NCBI GenBank assembly: GCA_014237975.1
Contig: JABACA010000009.1
Coordinates: forward strand, 1-64,000
Reading direction: 5' to 3'
Length of the DNA stretch: 64,000 nt
Source: Mariniblastus sp.
Lineage (GTDB): Bacteria > Planctomycetota > Planctomycetia > Pirellulales > Pirellulaceae
Part shown: positions 21,152-30,190 of the stretch, one piece after another
Position numbering within the stretch: the first letter of the stretch is position 1
Layout of the letters: each line of letters opens with the position of its first letter
Notes under the pieces: model-generated
The model's database searches: none
What the model was told of the DNA's origin: nothing
Seen by the model: the letters and a program-made list of their open reading frames with translations, nothing else
Program-made: the position numbers and the translations under genes

Positions 21152-22615
21152 ATGCTGATGATCCGACTGTTTTTTGTTTTCTTGTTGGCGGCCTGCCTTC
21201 CTGCCGGCAACAGTTGGGCCAAAGAGAAGCCGAATATCCTGATCATCATGGCCGATGATTGCACCTATAACGACTTGCCCATTTACGGCGGTCAGAATGC
21301 CAAGACTCCCCATCTCGATGCCTTGGCACGACAAGGATTGGTTTTCAACCAGGCCTACCTGGCGTCGGCCATGTGTCAGCCGTGTCGCGCCGAGCTGTAC
21401 ACCGGGCAGTATCCCTTGTCCAACGGCTGCGCCTGGAACCATTCGGCCAGTCGGCCCGACGCCCGCAGCCTGCCCCATTTCCTGCGACCGCTCGGTTACC
21501 GGGTGGGCATCGCCGGCAAGGTGCATGTCAAGCCAAAGGGGGCATTCCCGTTTGATCCGGTTCCCGGTTTTGACAAAAGTTGCGTGCGGGAACCGACGCT
21601 GCCCCACGAGTTGGAGGGGATCGAGGATTACATGGATACTGCGAAGCATGGTAGTCCGTTCTGCCTGGTGGTCGCGCTGGTCGAACCGCACATTCCCTGG
21701 ACGATGGGAGACGCTTCCCAATACCCGCCGGAGAAACTGAAACTGCCACCCAACCTGGCCGATACGCCCGTCACGCGACAGCATTTTTCTGATTACTTGG
21801 CCGAGATCACCTACATGGACGGGCAGGTGGGTGAAATTCTCGACGCCTTGCAAAGGTCGGATGCCGAGCAGAATACGATCGTCCTGTTTACCTCCGAGCA
21901 AGGTTCGCAGTTTCCCGGTTGCAAATGGACCAACTGGAATACGGGCCTGCATACCGGGTTGATCGCCCGTTGGCCGGGCCGGATTGAAGCGGGCCGGCGG
22001 ACCGATGCCCTGGTTCAATACGCAGACATCGCGCCGACCCTGGTGCAGCTGGCCGGGGGCGAAAAATATCTACCGGGCATGCGCTGGAAATTTGGGCTTC
22101 CCGGTACAAAAAAGGAATTTGACGGTCGCAGTTTCCAATCGGTGTTGCTGGGCAAGGAAGACGAGCACCGGTTGTATGCCTATGGCATGCACAACAACCT
22201 GCCGGAGGGTCCCCGCTACCCGATCCGCTCGGTGACCGATGGCAAGCACCGCTACATTCGGAACCTGTTGCCCAATGAAATCTACATCGAGAAACACCTG
22301 ATGGGAGGGGGCAGATTGAACAACCCGTACTGGGCGACCTGGGTCGGTGCCGACCCATTGCGGCAAGAGAAGACGTACCAACTGGTCAAACGGTACATGT
22401 CGCGTCCGGCCGAACAGTTGTATATCACCCAGGACGATCCTTATGAAATGAACAACCTGGCCGGCAAGCAAACGCTGGACAAACCCAAGACGAAGCTGGC
22501 GGCCGCCCTTGATTTTTGGATGGGCAGTCAGCACGATCCGGGGGCGGACGTCGATACGGCGGCGGCACTCAAGGCGGCCCGACAAGGAGAGCATTTGCAT
22601 GGTCGGTTCAAATAA
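21152..22615 (+). CDS. Sulfatase (arylsulfatase A-type)
   Basis: NILIIMADDCTYNDLP, CQPCRAELYTGQYP (CxPxR), GKVHVKP; signal peptide. Confidence 0.92.
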   Translation: MLMIRLFFVFLLAACLPAGNSWAKEKPNILIIMADDCTYNDLPIYGGQNAKTPHLDALARQGLVFNQAYLASAMCQPCRAELYTGQYPLSNGCAWNHSASRPDARSLPHFLRPLGYRVGIAGKVHVKPKGAFPFDPVPGFDKSCVREPTLPHELEGIEDYMDTAKHGSPFCLVVALVEPHIPWTMGDASQYPPEKLKLPPNLADTPVTRQHFSDYLAEITYMDGQVGEILDALQRSDAEQNTIVLFTSEQGSQFPGCKWTNWNTGLHTGLIARWPGRIEAGRRTDALVQYADIAPTLVQLAGGEKYLPGMRWKFGLPGTKKEFDGRSFQSVLLGKEDEHRLYAYGMHNNLPEGPRYPIRSVTDGKHRYIRNLLPNEIYIEKHLMGGGRLNNPYWATWVGADPLRQEKTYQLVKRYMSRPAEQLYITQDDPYEMNNLAGKQTLDKPKTKLAAALDFWMGSQHDPGADVDTAAALKAARQGEHLHGRFK

Positions 22616-24089
22616 ACTCTCGTTCTTCCGACACATCGCAGCCGGGCTGATTTTGATCAGTTCACTAGGAGGGTGGGCCCAGGCGGCTTGCGCCGGGTTG
22701 ACCGATGAAGCGGTCACCGAGAAACCGAACGTGGTGGTCATCCTGGCGGACGACCTCGGTTGGGGGGCGGTTGGCTACCATTCCGATTTTGCCGAGACAC
22801 CCAATATCGACCAGTTTGTCGCCAGCGGGATCGAGCTGGACCGGTTCTACGTGGCGCCAATGTGCTCACCGACCCGCGCCGGTTTGCTGACCGGGCGGTA
22901 CCCGATTCGGTTCGGCCTGGCCCGGGCCGTGATCCCGCCGCAGAGAAATTTTGGATTGCCCGTCACGGAGCGAATGCTGCCCGAGTTGCTGGCTGAGGCC
23001 GGTTATCAGCAGCGGGGGATTTTTGGCAAGTGGCATTTGGGGCACCACCATCGAAAATGGCACCCGTTGTCACGGGGCTTTACCCAGTTTGAAGGCCACT
23101 ACAACGGGGCGATCGATTACTTCGACCTGACACGCGAGGGAGAGCGGGACTGGCACGTCGGATTCGAACCGTCCCCCAAGCCGGGATATGCCACCGACCT
23201 GATTGCCGATGCGGCGTGTCGCTTTATCGAGCAAGCCGCGGCGGACGAGGCACCCTACTTCTGTTACGTACCGTTTAACGCGCCGCATTCCCCGTTCCAG
23301 GCGAAGCCGGCCGATGTCCAGCGGTACGCCCAGGCAGACAAGCCGACGGCAGAGGAAAAATTGCAGGGGATGATCTGGTCGATGGACCAGGGGATTGGCC
23401 GTATCCTGCAGGCGATCGACGAAACGGGCGAATCCGACAACACACAAATCTGGATTCTGAGTGATAATGGAGGTGTCGGGCGATTTGACCGAAATAATCA
23501 GCCGCTGCGAGGCAGCAAGCTGACAACCTTCGAAGGTGGCACCCGTGTGATCGCCAGCGTGCGCTGGCCAGCCCGCTGGAAGGGTGAGCGGAAAATTACC
23601 GAGCAGATCGGGTACATCGACCTGCTGCCGACCATCGTGACCAGCGCCGGGTTGAATCCGAAGGCGCTGGAGCGACCCGGACGTCCGCTGGATGGTTTGC
23701 CACTGAACGATCTGTTGGCCGGGACGGCAGACGACTTGCCCGATCGCGACTGGTATTCGTATCACGGCCAGTCGGGTGAACAGAAAGAGACGATGTCGAT
23801 CCATACGGCCGACTGGAAGTTGATCGTGATGGGGCCCGATGTCCGGCGGCACGAAATCGGTCCGGACCACCAGCTGTTCCTGTTTGAAATTGCCAGGGAT
23901 CCACTGGAGAAATCAAACGTGGCCAACGAACACCCCAAAATCGTGGCGGAGCTGACCGGTAAGCTGATCGCCCACCGTTCCTTGCAGCCCGACGCCAGTG
24001 TGCCGACCTTTCGAGTTGGTAAAGAGGGGTTTCAGCCCTGGGCCAACTGGGACATTCGGCAGGCCCCTGGATCAAAAGATCCGCCTTAG
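22599..24089 (+). CDS. Sulfatase (arylsulfatase A-type)
   Basis: NVVVILADDLGWGAVGYH, CSPTRAGLLTGRYPIRFG, GKWHLG; start overlaps previous gene end by 17 nt. Confidence 0.93.
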   Translation: MVGSNKLSFFRHIAAGLILISSLGGWAQAACAGLTDEAVTEKPNVVVILADDLGWGAVGYHSDFAETPNIDQFVASGIELDRFYVAPMCSPTRAGLLTGRYPIRFGLARAVIPPQRNFGLPVTERMLPELLAEAGYQQRGIFGKWHLGHHHRKWHPLSRGFTQFEGHYNGAIDYFDLTREGERDWHVGFEPSPKPGYATDLIADAACRFIEQAAADEAPYFCYVPFNAPHSPFQAKPADVQRYAQADKPTAEEKLQGMIWSMDQGIGRILQAIDETGESDNTQIWILSDNGGVGRFDRNNQPLRGSKLTTFEGGTRVIASVRWPARWKGERKITEQIGYIDLLPTIVTSAGLNPKALERPGRPLDGLPLNDLLAGTADDLPDRDWYSYHGQSGEQKETMSIHTADWKLIVMGPDVRRHEIGPDHQLFLFEIARDPLEKSNVANEHPKIVAELTGKLIAHRSLQPDASVPTFRVGKEGFQPWANWDIRQAPGSKDPP

Positions 24090-25901
24090 AACCAGGGTTA
24101 CGACCACCGCGCAAATGCCGGCAATCACAAAGCAGATAGCGGCCTGGGTGAACTGTCCGAAAATCAGGTAACCGGTGGCGGGAATGGTGGCATACACGAT
24201 TCCGGCGGCAAACAGGGCACCGACAATGCTGATGCCGAGGTTCTGGTCCACGTCGACATCCGGGTTTTTTTCCGCAACCGGTTTCCAGCCCGGTCCTCCC
24301 GGCCGAATCTTGCGGTAAAAACTGGCCAGGACGGTGTCGGGTTCAGGCCGAGTGAGAAACGTCGCCAGCAGCCAGGTCACGATCGTCAGACCTGCCACGA
24401 TCGCCATGATCTCCTCCGTCCGCAGAGTGTAATCGCCGAACAGCACATTCTGCGTACCGGGCCGCGTGAGCAGAGAGAAAAAGAGGAGCGATGCCAGCAT
24501 GGCGACGATTTCGCTCCAGGCATTGATCCTCCACCAGAACCAGCGGAGCATGAAGACGAGTCCGGTCCCAGCCCCCAGCGCGGCCAGTATTTTCCAGGCA
24601 TCGTCAACGCTGAGACCTTGCTGTTTCATCAGGTACCCGGCGGTCAAACCGACCAACAAAACCAGCACCGAAACGATCCGCGAACATTGCGTCAATTGCT
24701 TGTCGCTGGCATCTTTCATGAATAGCGGTTGGACGAAGTCCCGAACCAGGTAGCTGGCGCCCCAGTTCATCTGCGTACTGATGGTCGACATGAAGGCGGC
24801 AAAAAACGCAACCAGCATCAACCCTCGCAGGCCGGGCCCACACAACTCGCGCATCACCATCGGGAAACCGACCCCCGCATCGTAACTGTTGTCGGCCAGG
24901 TAGCTTTCTCGCAGCTGCGGATACATCGCCAAGGCGACAAACGAGATCATGATCCAGGGCCAGGGTCGTACACAGTAATGGGCAATCTGGTACCAGAGTG
25001 TGGCCAGGACACTATTCCGTTCGTCCTTGCAGGAGGCCATCCGCTGGACCACGTAGCCACCACCGCCCGGTTCGGCGCCGGGATACCAGGTGGCCCACCA
25101 TTGCATCGTGAGCATGATCAGGAAGGCAGAGATGGGCATCCAGGGGTCGGTAACCGTGAAATCGGGCAGGTAGCTCAGCGCCTGGGAGTTGCCAAAATTC
25201 GTCTCTACTTTTTCTGTCAACACATCGACGCCGCCGACATGTTGAACGGCCACGATCGCCAGCCAGATACAACCGCCCATCGCCAGGCAGAACTGGATCA
25301 TGTCTGAAAACGCGACACCCCACATACCGGACAGGGTGCAATAAATTCCGACCACGGTCAACATGACGATGATCGTGATCCAGGAGAGCGATGTGGAGGT
25401 CCAGACGGCCCCCGCTTCCGCCGGATTGTTATCAAAGAAAATGGTCTGTTCTAAAACGGTTAACATTGCACCAATCACCCAGCCGATGATGATCGGGTTG
25501 ACAATCAGCGCGACGTAGACGGCGCGGAGGTATCGCAGCCCCTTGGCGGCGGGGCCGGAGTAGCGGAGCTTGATCAGTTCCACATCGGTCATCACCTCGG
25601 AGCGTCGCCAGAGACGGGCATAGACGAAAACGGTAAACATGCCGCCCATGGCGAAGGCCCACCAGAACCAGTTTCCAGCCAGCCCGTTTTTGACAACCAA
25701 TCCCGTCACGGCCAACGGTGTATCGGCGGCAAAGGTCGTGGCAACCATCGAGGTCCCGGCGATCCACCAGGGGAGTGACCGACCCGAAACAAAAAACTCG
25801 GACAGGTTTTTGCCGGCCCGGCGGGTAAAGAACAGACCGATCCCTATCGTCAGAACAAAATATCCGACAATAATGGCCCAATCGATTGCTGAGAGTTGCA
25901 T
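24072..25901 (-). CDS. Sodium:solute symporter (SSS family)
   Basis: IIVGYFVLTIGIGLFFTRRAGKNLSEFFVSGRSLPWWIAGTSMVATTFAADTPLAVTGLV; multiple TM segments. Confidence 0.92.
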   Translation of the reverse strand: MQLSAIDWAIIVGYFVLTIGIGLFFTRRAGKNLSEFFVSGRSLPWWIAGTSMVATTFAADTPLAVTGLVVKNGLAGNWFWWAFAMGGMFTVFVYARLWRRSEVMTDVELIKLRYSGPAAKGLRYLRAVYVALIVNPIIIGWVIGAMLTVLEQTIFFDNNPAEAGAVWTSTSLSWITIIVMLTVVGIYCTLSGMWGVAFSDMIQFCLAMGGCIWLAIVAVQHVGGVDVLTEKVETNFGNSQALSYLPDFTVTDPWMPISAFLIMLTMQWWATWYPGAEPGGGGYVVQRMASCKDERNSVLATLWYQIAHYCVRPWPWIMISFVALAMYPQLRESYLADNSYDAGVGFPMVMRELCGPGLRGLMLVAFFAAFMSTISTQMNWGASYLVRDFVQPLFMKDASDKQLTQCSRIVSVLVLLVGLTAGYLMKQQGLSVDDAWKILAALGAGTGLVFMLRWFWWRINAWSEIVAMLASLLFFSLLTRPGTQNVLFGDYTLRTEEIMAIVAGLTIVTWLLATFLTRPEPDTVLASFYRKIRPGGPGWKPVAEKNPDVDVDQNLGISIVGALFAAGIVYATIPATGYLIFGQFTQAAICFVIAGICAVVVTLVLRRIF

Positions 25902-26081
25902 GCCGCCACGATCCGGTCAGGTTCAATGGTAAACTTGGAAGCCCGATTGTATGACACATTCCAAGGGACAAGTAAAGATGCGGAACTGGTCCGATTCTGT
26001 GCCAACCGTTCCCCGCCCAGTCACGAGGCCAATAAGTTGCTGGGTGGTCGATTAATGGATCCAACCTGAAAGACGAAACTT

Positions 26082-26783
26082 TTGTCCGAATTGAATCTCG
26101 AAATCCTGGCTTATGAGCAAACTCCACTGGGCCTGTTGTTTCTGCGTCGGCGTGAACTGTTGTCCCAACCGGGGACGATCGTTACCGAAGTGACGCTCAA
26201 TCATGAATTCCTGATGAGCAGCCTGTATACCGACTCGGAACGGGTTTTGGCCGAGCATGCACTGGAGATGCACAGCGGTAACCCGTTAAAGGTCATGGTG
26301 GGCGGGCTCGGATTGGGCTACACGGCCCAGGCTGCGTTGAAATCAGAACGGGTCGCCCAGCTGGAAGTGGTTGAATTGTTGCCCCAGGTCATTCAGTGGA
26401 TGCGAGACGGACTGGTTCCCTTATCCAGCGAACTGAACCACGAACCGCGGCTGGAAATCAGCCAGGGCGACGTTTACCGCAGGATGCTGGAACCAACGGG
26501 CGAACCGTTTGATTTGATTTTGATCGATGTGGACCACTCTCCCGATGAACGATTGGCCGAGGAGAATATTTCTTTCTATTCGGTGGCCGGGCTCGAAGCG
26601 GCCCGGCAACACCTGTTGCCCGGCGGGGTGCTGGCCGTCTGGTCTTACGCCGAGAGTTCTCCATTTGCCGATGCGATGAACGAAGTGTTTGCCGATGTAT
26701 CGGTGGTTCCGGTCAGCTATCACAACGAGTTGATCGATGAAACCCGCACCGACTGGCTGTTTTTTGGCCGTCGGTCAGATTGA
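26082..26783 (+). CDS. Spermidine synthase-like methyltransferase-fold protein
   Basis: VMVGGLGLGYTAQAAL, QLEVVELLPQVIQW, DLILIDVDHSPDERL. Confidence 0.75.
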   Translation: MSELNLEILAYEQTPLGLLFLRRRELLSQPGTIVTEVTLNHEFLMSSLYTDSERVLAEHALEMHSGNPLKVMVGGLGLGYTAQAALKSERVAQLEVVELLPQVIQWMRDGLVPLSSELNHEPRLEISQGDVYRRMLEPTGEPFDLILIDVDHSPDERLAEENISFYSVAGLEAARQHLLPGGVLAVWSYAESSPFADAMNEVFADVSVVPVSYHNELIDETRTDWLFFGRRSD

Positions 26784-26824
26784 TGCCCGTTGGCTCGCCG
26801 GGGGAAACAGGCTCGGGGAGATGG

Positions 26825-27763
26825 CTATTTCAAGGGAGGTCCCGCGATCGGCTTGCCATTGGTTGTCAGAACCTGGAAATGGTGGGCGTGATGCCCGTTG
26901 TAGGTCCAGACGACTTTCTTATCCGGCGTGACCTCAAAAATTTTGACGGCATCTTTGTCCCGCTGACCATAGCTGGTAACGACCGTATTTCCATTGGGCA
27001 ATCGTTGTATGCCACATGCATCCTTGATGATCCCGTCCACGTCGTCATTTTCCAGTTCCCAAACAACCTGTCCCTTCGCATCGAACTCGACTACCCGGTT
27101 GCCATAAGTGCAACCGACCAAAGTATTGCCGTTTTCCAGTCGTATCGCGGTGAACGGCCAATGCTTGGTTTGGGGACCACCAAAATGTTCGGTGTCGGTT
27201 TTCAGGTCGGCGACGACCTCTCCGGACGGGGTGTACTCTTTGACAGAAAAACCGAGCAGGTGAGGTGCCAGGTAATTCCCATTGGGCAGTTTGCGGGCCA
27301 TCCGCGTCTGCATATGGTGGTTGTCGGTTTGTTCGGGATCCACGGGGATGGTCTTGCTGACCTTGCCATCCGGATTGACCTCGATCAGGCGCGGTTGGTT
27401 GCCCAGTACGGTAATCAAGGTTTGGCCGCCCGGTAATCGCCAGGCACTGACCAGTTCTGCATCGGCCGAGTCTTTCTTGTATTGCCAGACGATTTTTTTG
27501 GCTCGATCAAACTCGACCACTTCATCCTTGTAAGTGATCAGGATGTGACCATTCTCAAACCGGGTTGCATCCTTGGCACCGCCTTTGGTTTTCCACACCT
27601 CATTCCCCTGTTCATCGAGAATGCCGGTGAAGCCACCAGCAATCAGGATCTCGTGACGGATTCCGGGTGAAGTTTCAGCTTCCTGTGACAGTCCATAGAC
27701 GGGCGCGGCGAGAATGGTCAGGAAACAGAATCGGCTGGCTGTGCGGTAAACGTTCATCATCAT
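26825..27763 (-). CDS. PQQ-like beta-propeller repeat protein
   Basis: Repeats: GILDEQGNEVWKTKGGAKDATRFENGHILITY, VVEFDAKGQVVWELEN, RLPNGNTVVTSYG; signal peptide after internal Met. Confidence 0.75.
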   Translation of the reverse strand: MMMNVYRTASRFCFLTILAAPVYGLSQEAETSPGIRHEILIAGGFTGILDEQGNEVWKTKGGAKDATRFENGHILITYKDEVVEFDRAKKIVWQYKKDSADAELVSAWRLPGGQTLITVLGNQPRLIEVNPDGKVSKTIPVDPEQTDNHHMQTRMARKLPNGNYLAPHLLGFSVKEYTPSGEVVADLKTDTEHFGGPQTKHWPFTAIRLENGNTLVGCTYGNRVVEFDAKGQVVWELENDDVDGIIKDACGIQRLPNGNTVVTSYGQRDKDAVKIFEVTPDKKVVWTYNGHHAHHFQVLTTNGKPIAGPPLK

Positions 27764-27917
27764 GCCCAAACGAGAATGGTTGTTAATGTGCAAACTTGAG
27801 GAACTCATCGATTCGCAGCAAAACTTGTAGAACAATATATCCTTTCTCACTCGTCGGTAAACCGGCATCGGAAATCGACCCGCACTATCGCGACAGAAAA
27901 CCACGCTTGAGACGGGA

Positions 27918-29567
27918 TTAATTTTTTGCGTTACCGAGATGCTTGTCCTGCCATTCCTGTGTCATTTCTCCGGTCACCGTTTCGTCCCCGTAGATCGATT
28001 GAAGATCCTCCAAGCGTGTTTTCATTTTGGCGACCACGTTGGCATATTCCGGGTTGGCATATTGGTTAGTCAATTCGTCCGGATCCGTCTGCAGATCATA
28101 CAGCTCCCATTGATCAAACTGGTAGAAGTGCATCAACTTGTAGCGGTCCGTTCGAACGCCATTGTGTTTGGCCACCATGTGAACGCTGGGATAGGCATAG
28201 TAATGGTAGTAAACAGAATCGCGCCATTCCGGTTTTTCACCCTTCAGTAAGGGGACCAGTGAGCGACCTTGCATGTCGGGCGGAACGGAGGCGCCGGCCA
28301 TCTCCAGGAACGTCTGGGCGTAGTCCAGGTTTTGTACCAGATGCGTATCAACGCTGGCCGGCTGGGTGACACCGGGCCACTTTACAATCAATGGCATCTT
28401 AAGCGATTCTTCGTACATCCAACGCTTGTCAAACCAGCCGTGATCCCCCAGGTAAAATCCTTGATCCGACGAGTAGATGAAGATGGTGTTGTCGGCCAAC
28501 CCGGATTGTTCGAGGTATTTCATCAATCGGCCGACGCTGTCGTCGACGCCCCGCACACAGCGCAGGTAGTTCTTGATGTAGCGTTGGTACTTCCAGCGTA
28601 CGAGGTCTTTCCCTTTTAATTGTGCTTTTTGCAAAAGTTCATTTCTGGGTCCAAAAGCCGCATGCCACTTGGCCAACTGTTGTTCGTTCATCTTGGTTAA
28701 ATTCCGAGTACCGGACCGATCGGTGGGCAATCCCTTGGGTGGCATCCACGGTTCGGTCGGTTCCATGAACAGGTCGTGAACCGTACTCATGTGGCGATCG
28801 ATTTCCATTTCCTGGGCCCGTACCACGGCAGCATTATCCTGGTAACGGTCAAACAGTGTATCGGGTTCCGGTAAATCCCCTTCCGCGTACAAGTCGAGGT
28901 GTCGGGCAGCCGGCATCCAGCATCGGTGCGGTGCTTTGTGTTGGCACATCAACATAAACGGTTTGTCGGTGTCGCGATTTTGCAGCCACTCGACGGCCAA
29001 GTCGGTGACGATATCGGTGCAATGACCCTCAATAATCCGATTGCCAACGTCGGACAGCAGGATTGGGTTGTAATAAGCCCCCTGCCCTTTGAGAACTTCC
29101 CAGTAGTCGTAGCCTTGGGGATCGGTTCCCAGATGCCATTTGCCGATCATGGCCGTTTGATAACCCGCTTTTTGCAGCAACTTTGGAAACGTCTGTTGGT
29201 CACCGTTGAAGCGGTTGCCGTTGTCCATAAAGCCGTTGATATGGCTATGTTTGCCGGTTTGAATGACAGCCCGGCTGGGGCCACAAATGGAATTGGTGCA
29301 AAAGCTGTTGCGGAACAGCATCCCCTGACGTGCCAGCTGGTCAATATTGGGCGTCGGATTGACTTGCTTGAGAAACCCGTTGTAGGCGCCGATGGCGTGC
29401 GTTGCGTGATCATCCGAGAAAACAAAAACGATGTTGGGTTGTTTTTTGACTGTTTCCGAACGTTTTGACGTGTCTGCCAAAACCGGCAAAGTAACGACGA
29501 GAGAAACAGACAAAAAAGTCGTTTCAGCAATTTTGCGGCGAAAGTTCATTCTGGGTAAACAGCTCAT
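27918..29567 (-). CDS. Sulfatase
   Basis: [57 protein letters not shown]. Confidence 0.93.
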   Translation of the reverse strand: MSCLPRMNFRRKIAETTFLSVSLVVTLPVLADTSKRSETVKKQPNIVFVFSDDHATHAIGAYNGFLKQVNPTPNIDQLARQGMLFRNSFCTNSICGPSRAVIQTGKHSHINGFMDNGNRFNGDQQTFPKLLQKAGYQTAMIGKWHLGTDPQGYDYWEVLKGQGAYYNPILLSDVGNRIIEGHCTDIVTDLAVEWLQNRDTDKPFMLMCQHKAPHRCWMPAARHLDLYAEGDLPEPDTLFDRYQDNAAVVRAQEMEIDRHMSTVHDLFMEPTEPWMPPKGLPTDRSGTRNLTKMNEQQLAKWHAAFGPRNELLQKAQLKGKDLVRWKYQRYIKNYLRCVRGVDDSVGRLMKYLEQSGLADNTIFIYSSDQGFYLGDHGWFDKRWMYEESLKMPLIVKWPGVTQPASVDTHLVQNLDYAQTFLEMAGASVPPDMQGRSLVPLLKGEKPEWRDSVYYHYYAYPSVHMVAKHNGVRTDRYKLMHFYQFDQWELYDLQTDPDELTNQYANPEYANVVAKMKTRLEDLQSIYGDETVTGEMTQEWQDKHLGNAKN

Positions 29568-29701
29568 GCTTGTACTTTTGGGGTAGATTGATCGAATGAG
29601 GTAAGCCTTCAGAAAATACCATCTTAATTTACTGGAATCGAATTTGTAGTCGACTAACATATAGGCAAAAGGATTGACGGCAAAACGGAGGTGCCTTTTA
29701 A

Positions 29702-30115
29702 ATGATAAGTGAAACCAGCTTGCCTGGTATGAATAATGAAGCTGTTGACAGTCTGATTCGCACGTATGGTAGTCACGTCGACGGGGTTTACGGGGCTTGG
29801 CGTTTCCAGTTGGATTCCGTGCTGATGTATTGCATCACGGATGAAAAACACAATCGTCTTCGTATTATTGCGCCGATTGCCAACGTTGACGAACTTTCGG
29901 ACAAGGTTCTTCGCGAATGTCTGTCTGCAAATTTCGATCGAACCTTGGACGCCCGTTATTGTATTCATGATGAAACGGTCTGGGGCGCCTTCATTCATCC
30001 ATTCGACTCACTCTCTGAAGAGCAGTTTCAGTCGGCCTTGTTGCAGGTTTCTTCGGTTGCCAAGAATTTTGGTAGCTCCTATTCCAGTGGACAGCTTGTT
30101 TTTGGCGGAAAGTAA
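29702..30115 (+). CDS. Small YbjN / T3SS-chaperone-fold-like hypothetical protein
   Basis: 137 aa; [58 protein letters not shown]. Confidence 0.5.
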   Translation: MISETSLPGMNNEAVDSLIRTYGSHVDGVYGAWRFQLDSVLMYCITDEKHNRLRIIAPIANVDELSDKVLRECLSANFDRTLDARYCIHDETVWGAFIHPFDSLSEEQFQSALLQVSSVAKNFGSSYSSGQLVFGGK

Positions 30116-30190
30116 ATACCCGCCCTGTCTTGTACCGTGTCTGCCAGTTCATTCACGTTCAACGGCAACTGCCGGTTGTTCCGAGGGCCG

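Noticed and set aside
21137-22018. 293-aa minus-strand ORF opposite the first sulfatase
   Set aside because: Antisense shadow of a high-GC sulfatase gene, no domain signature.
23070-23870. 266-aa minus-strand ORF opposite the second sulfatase
   Set aside because: Same reason: antisense shadow ORF of a well-supported CDS.
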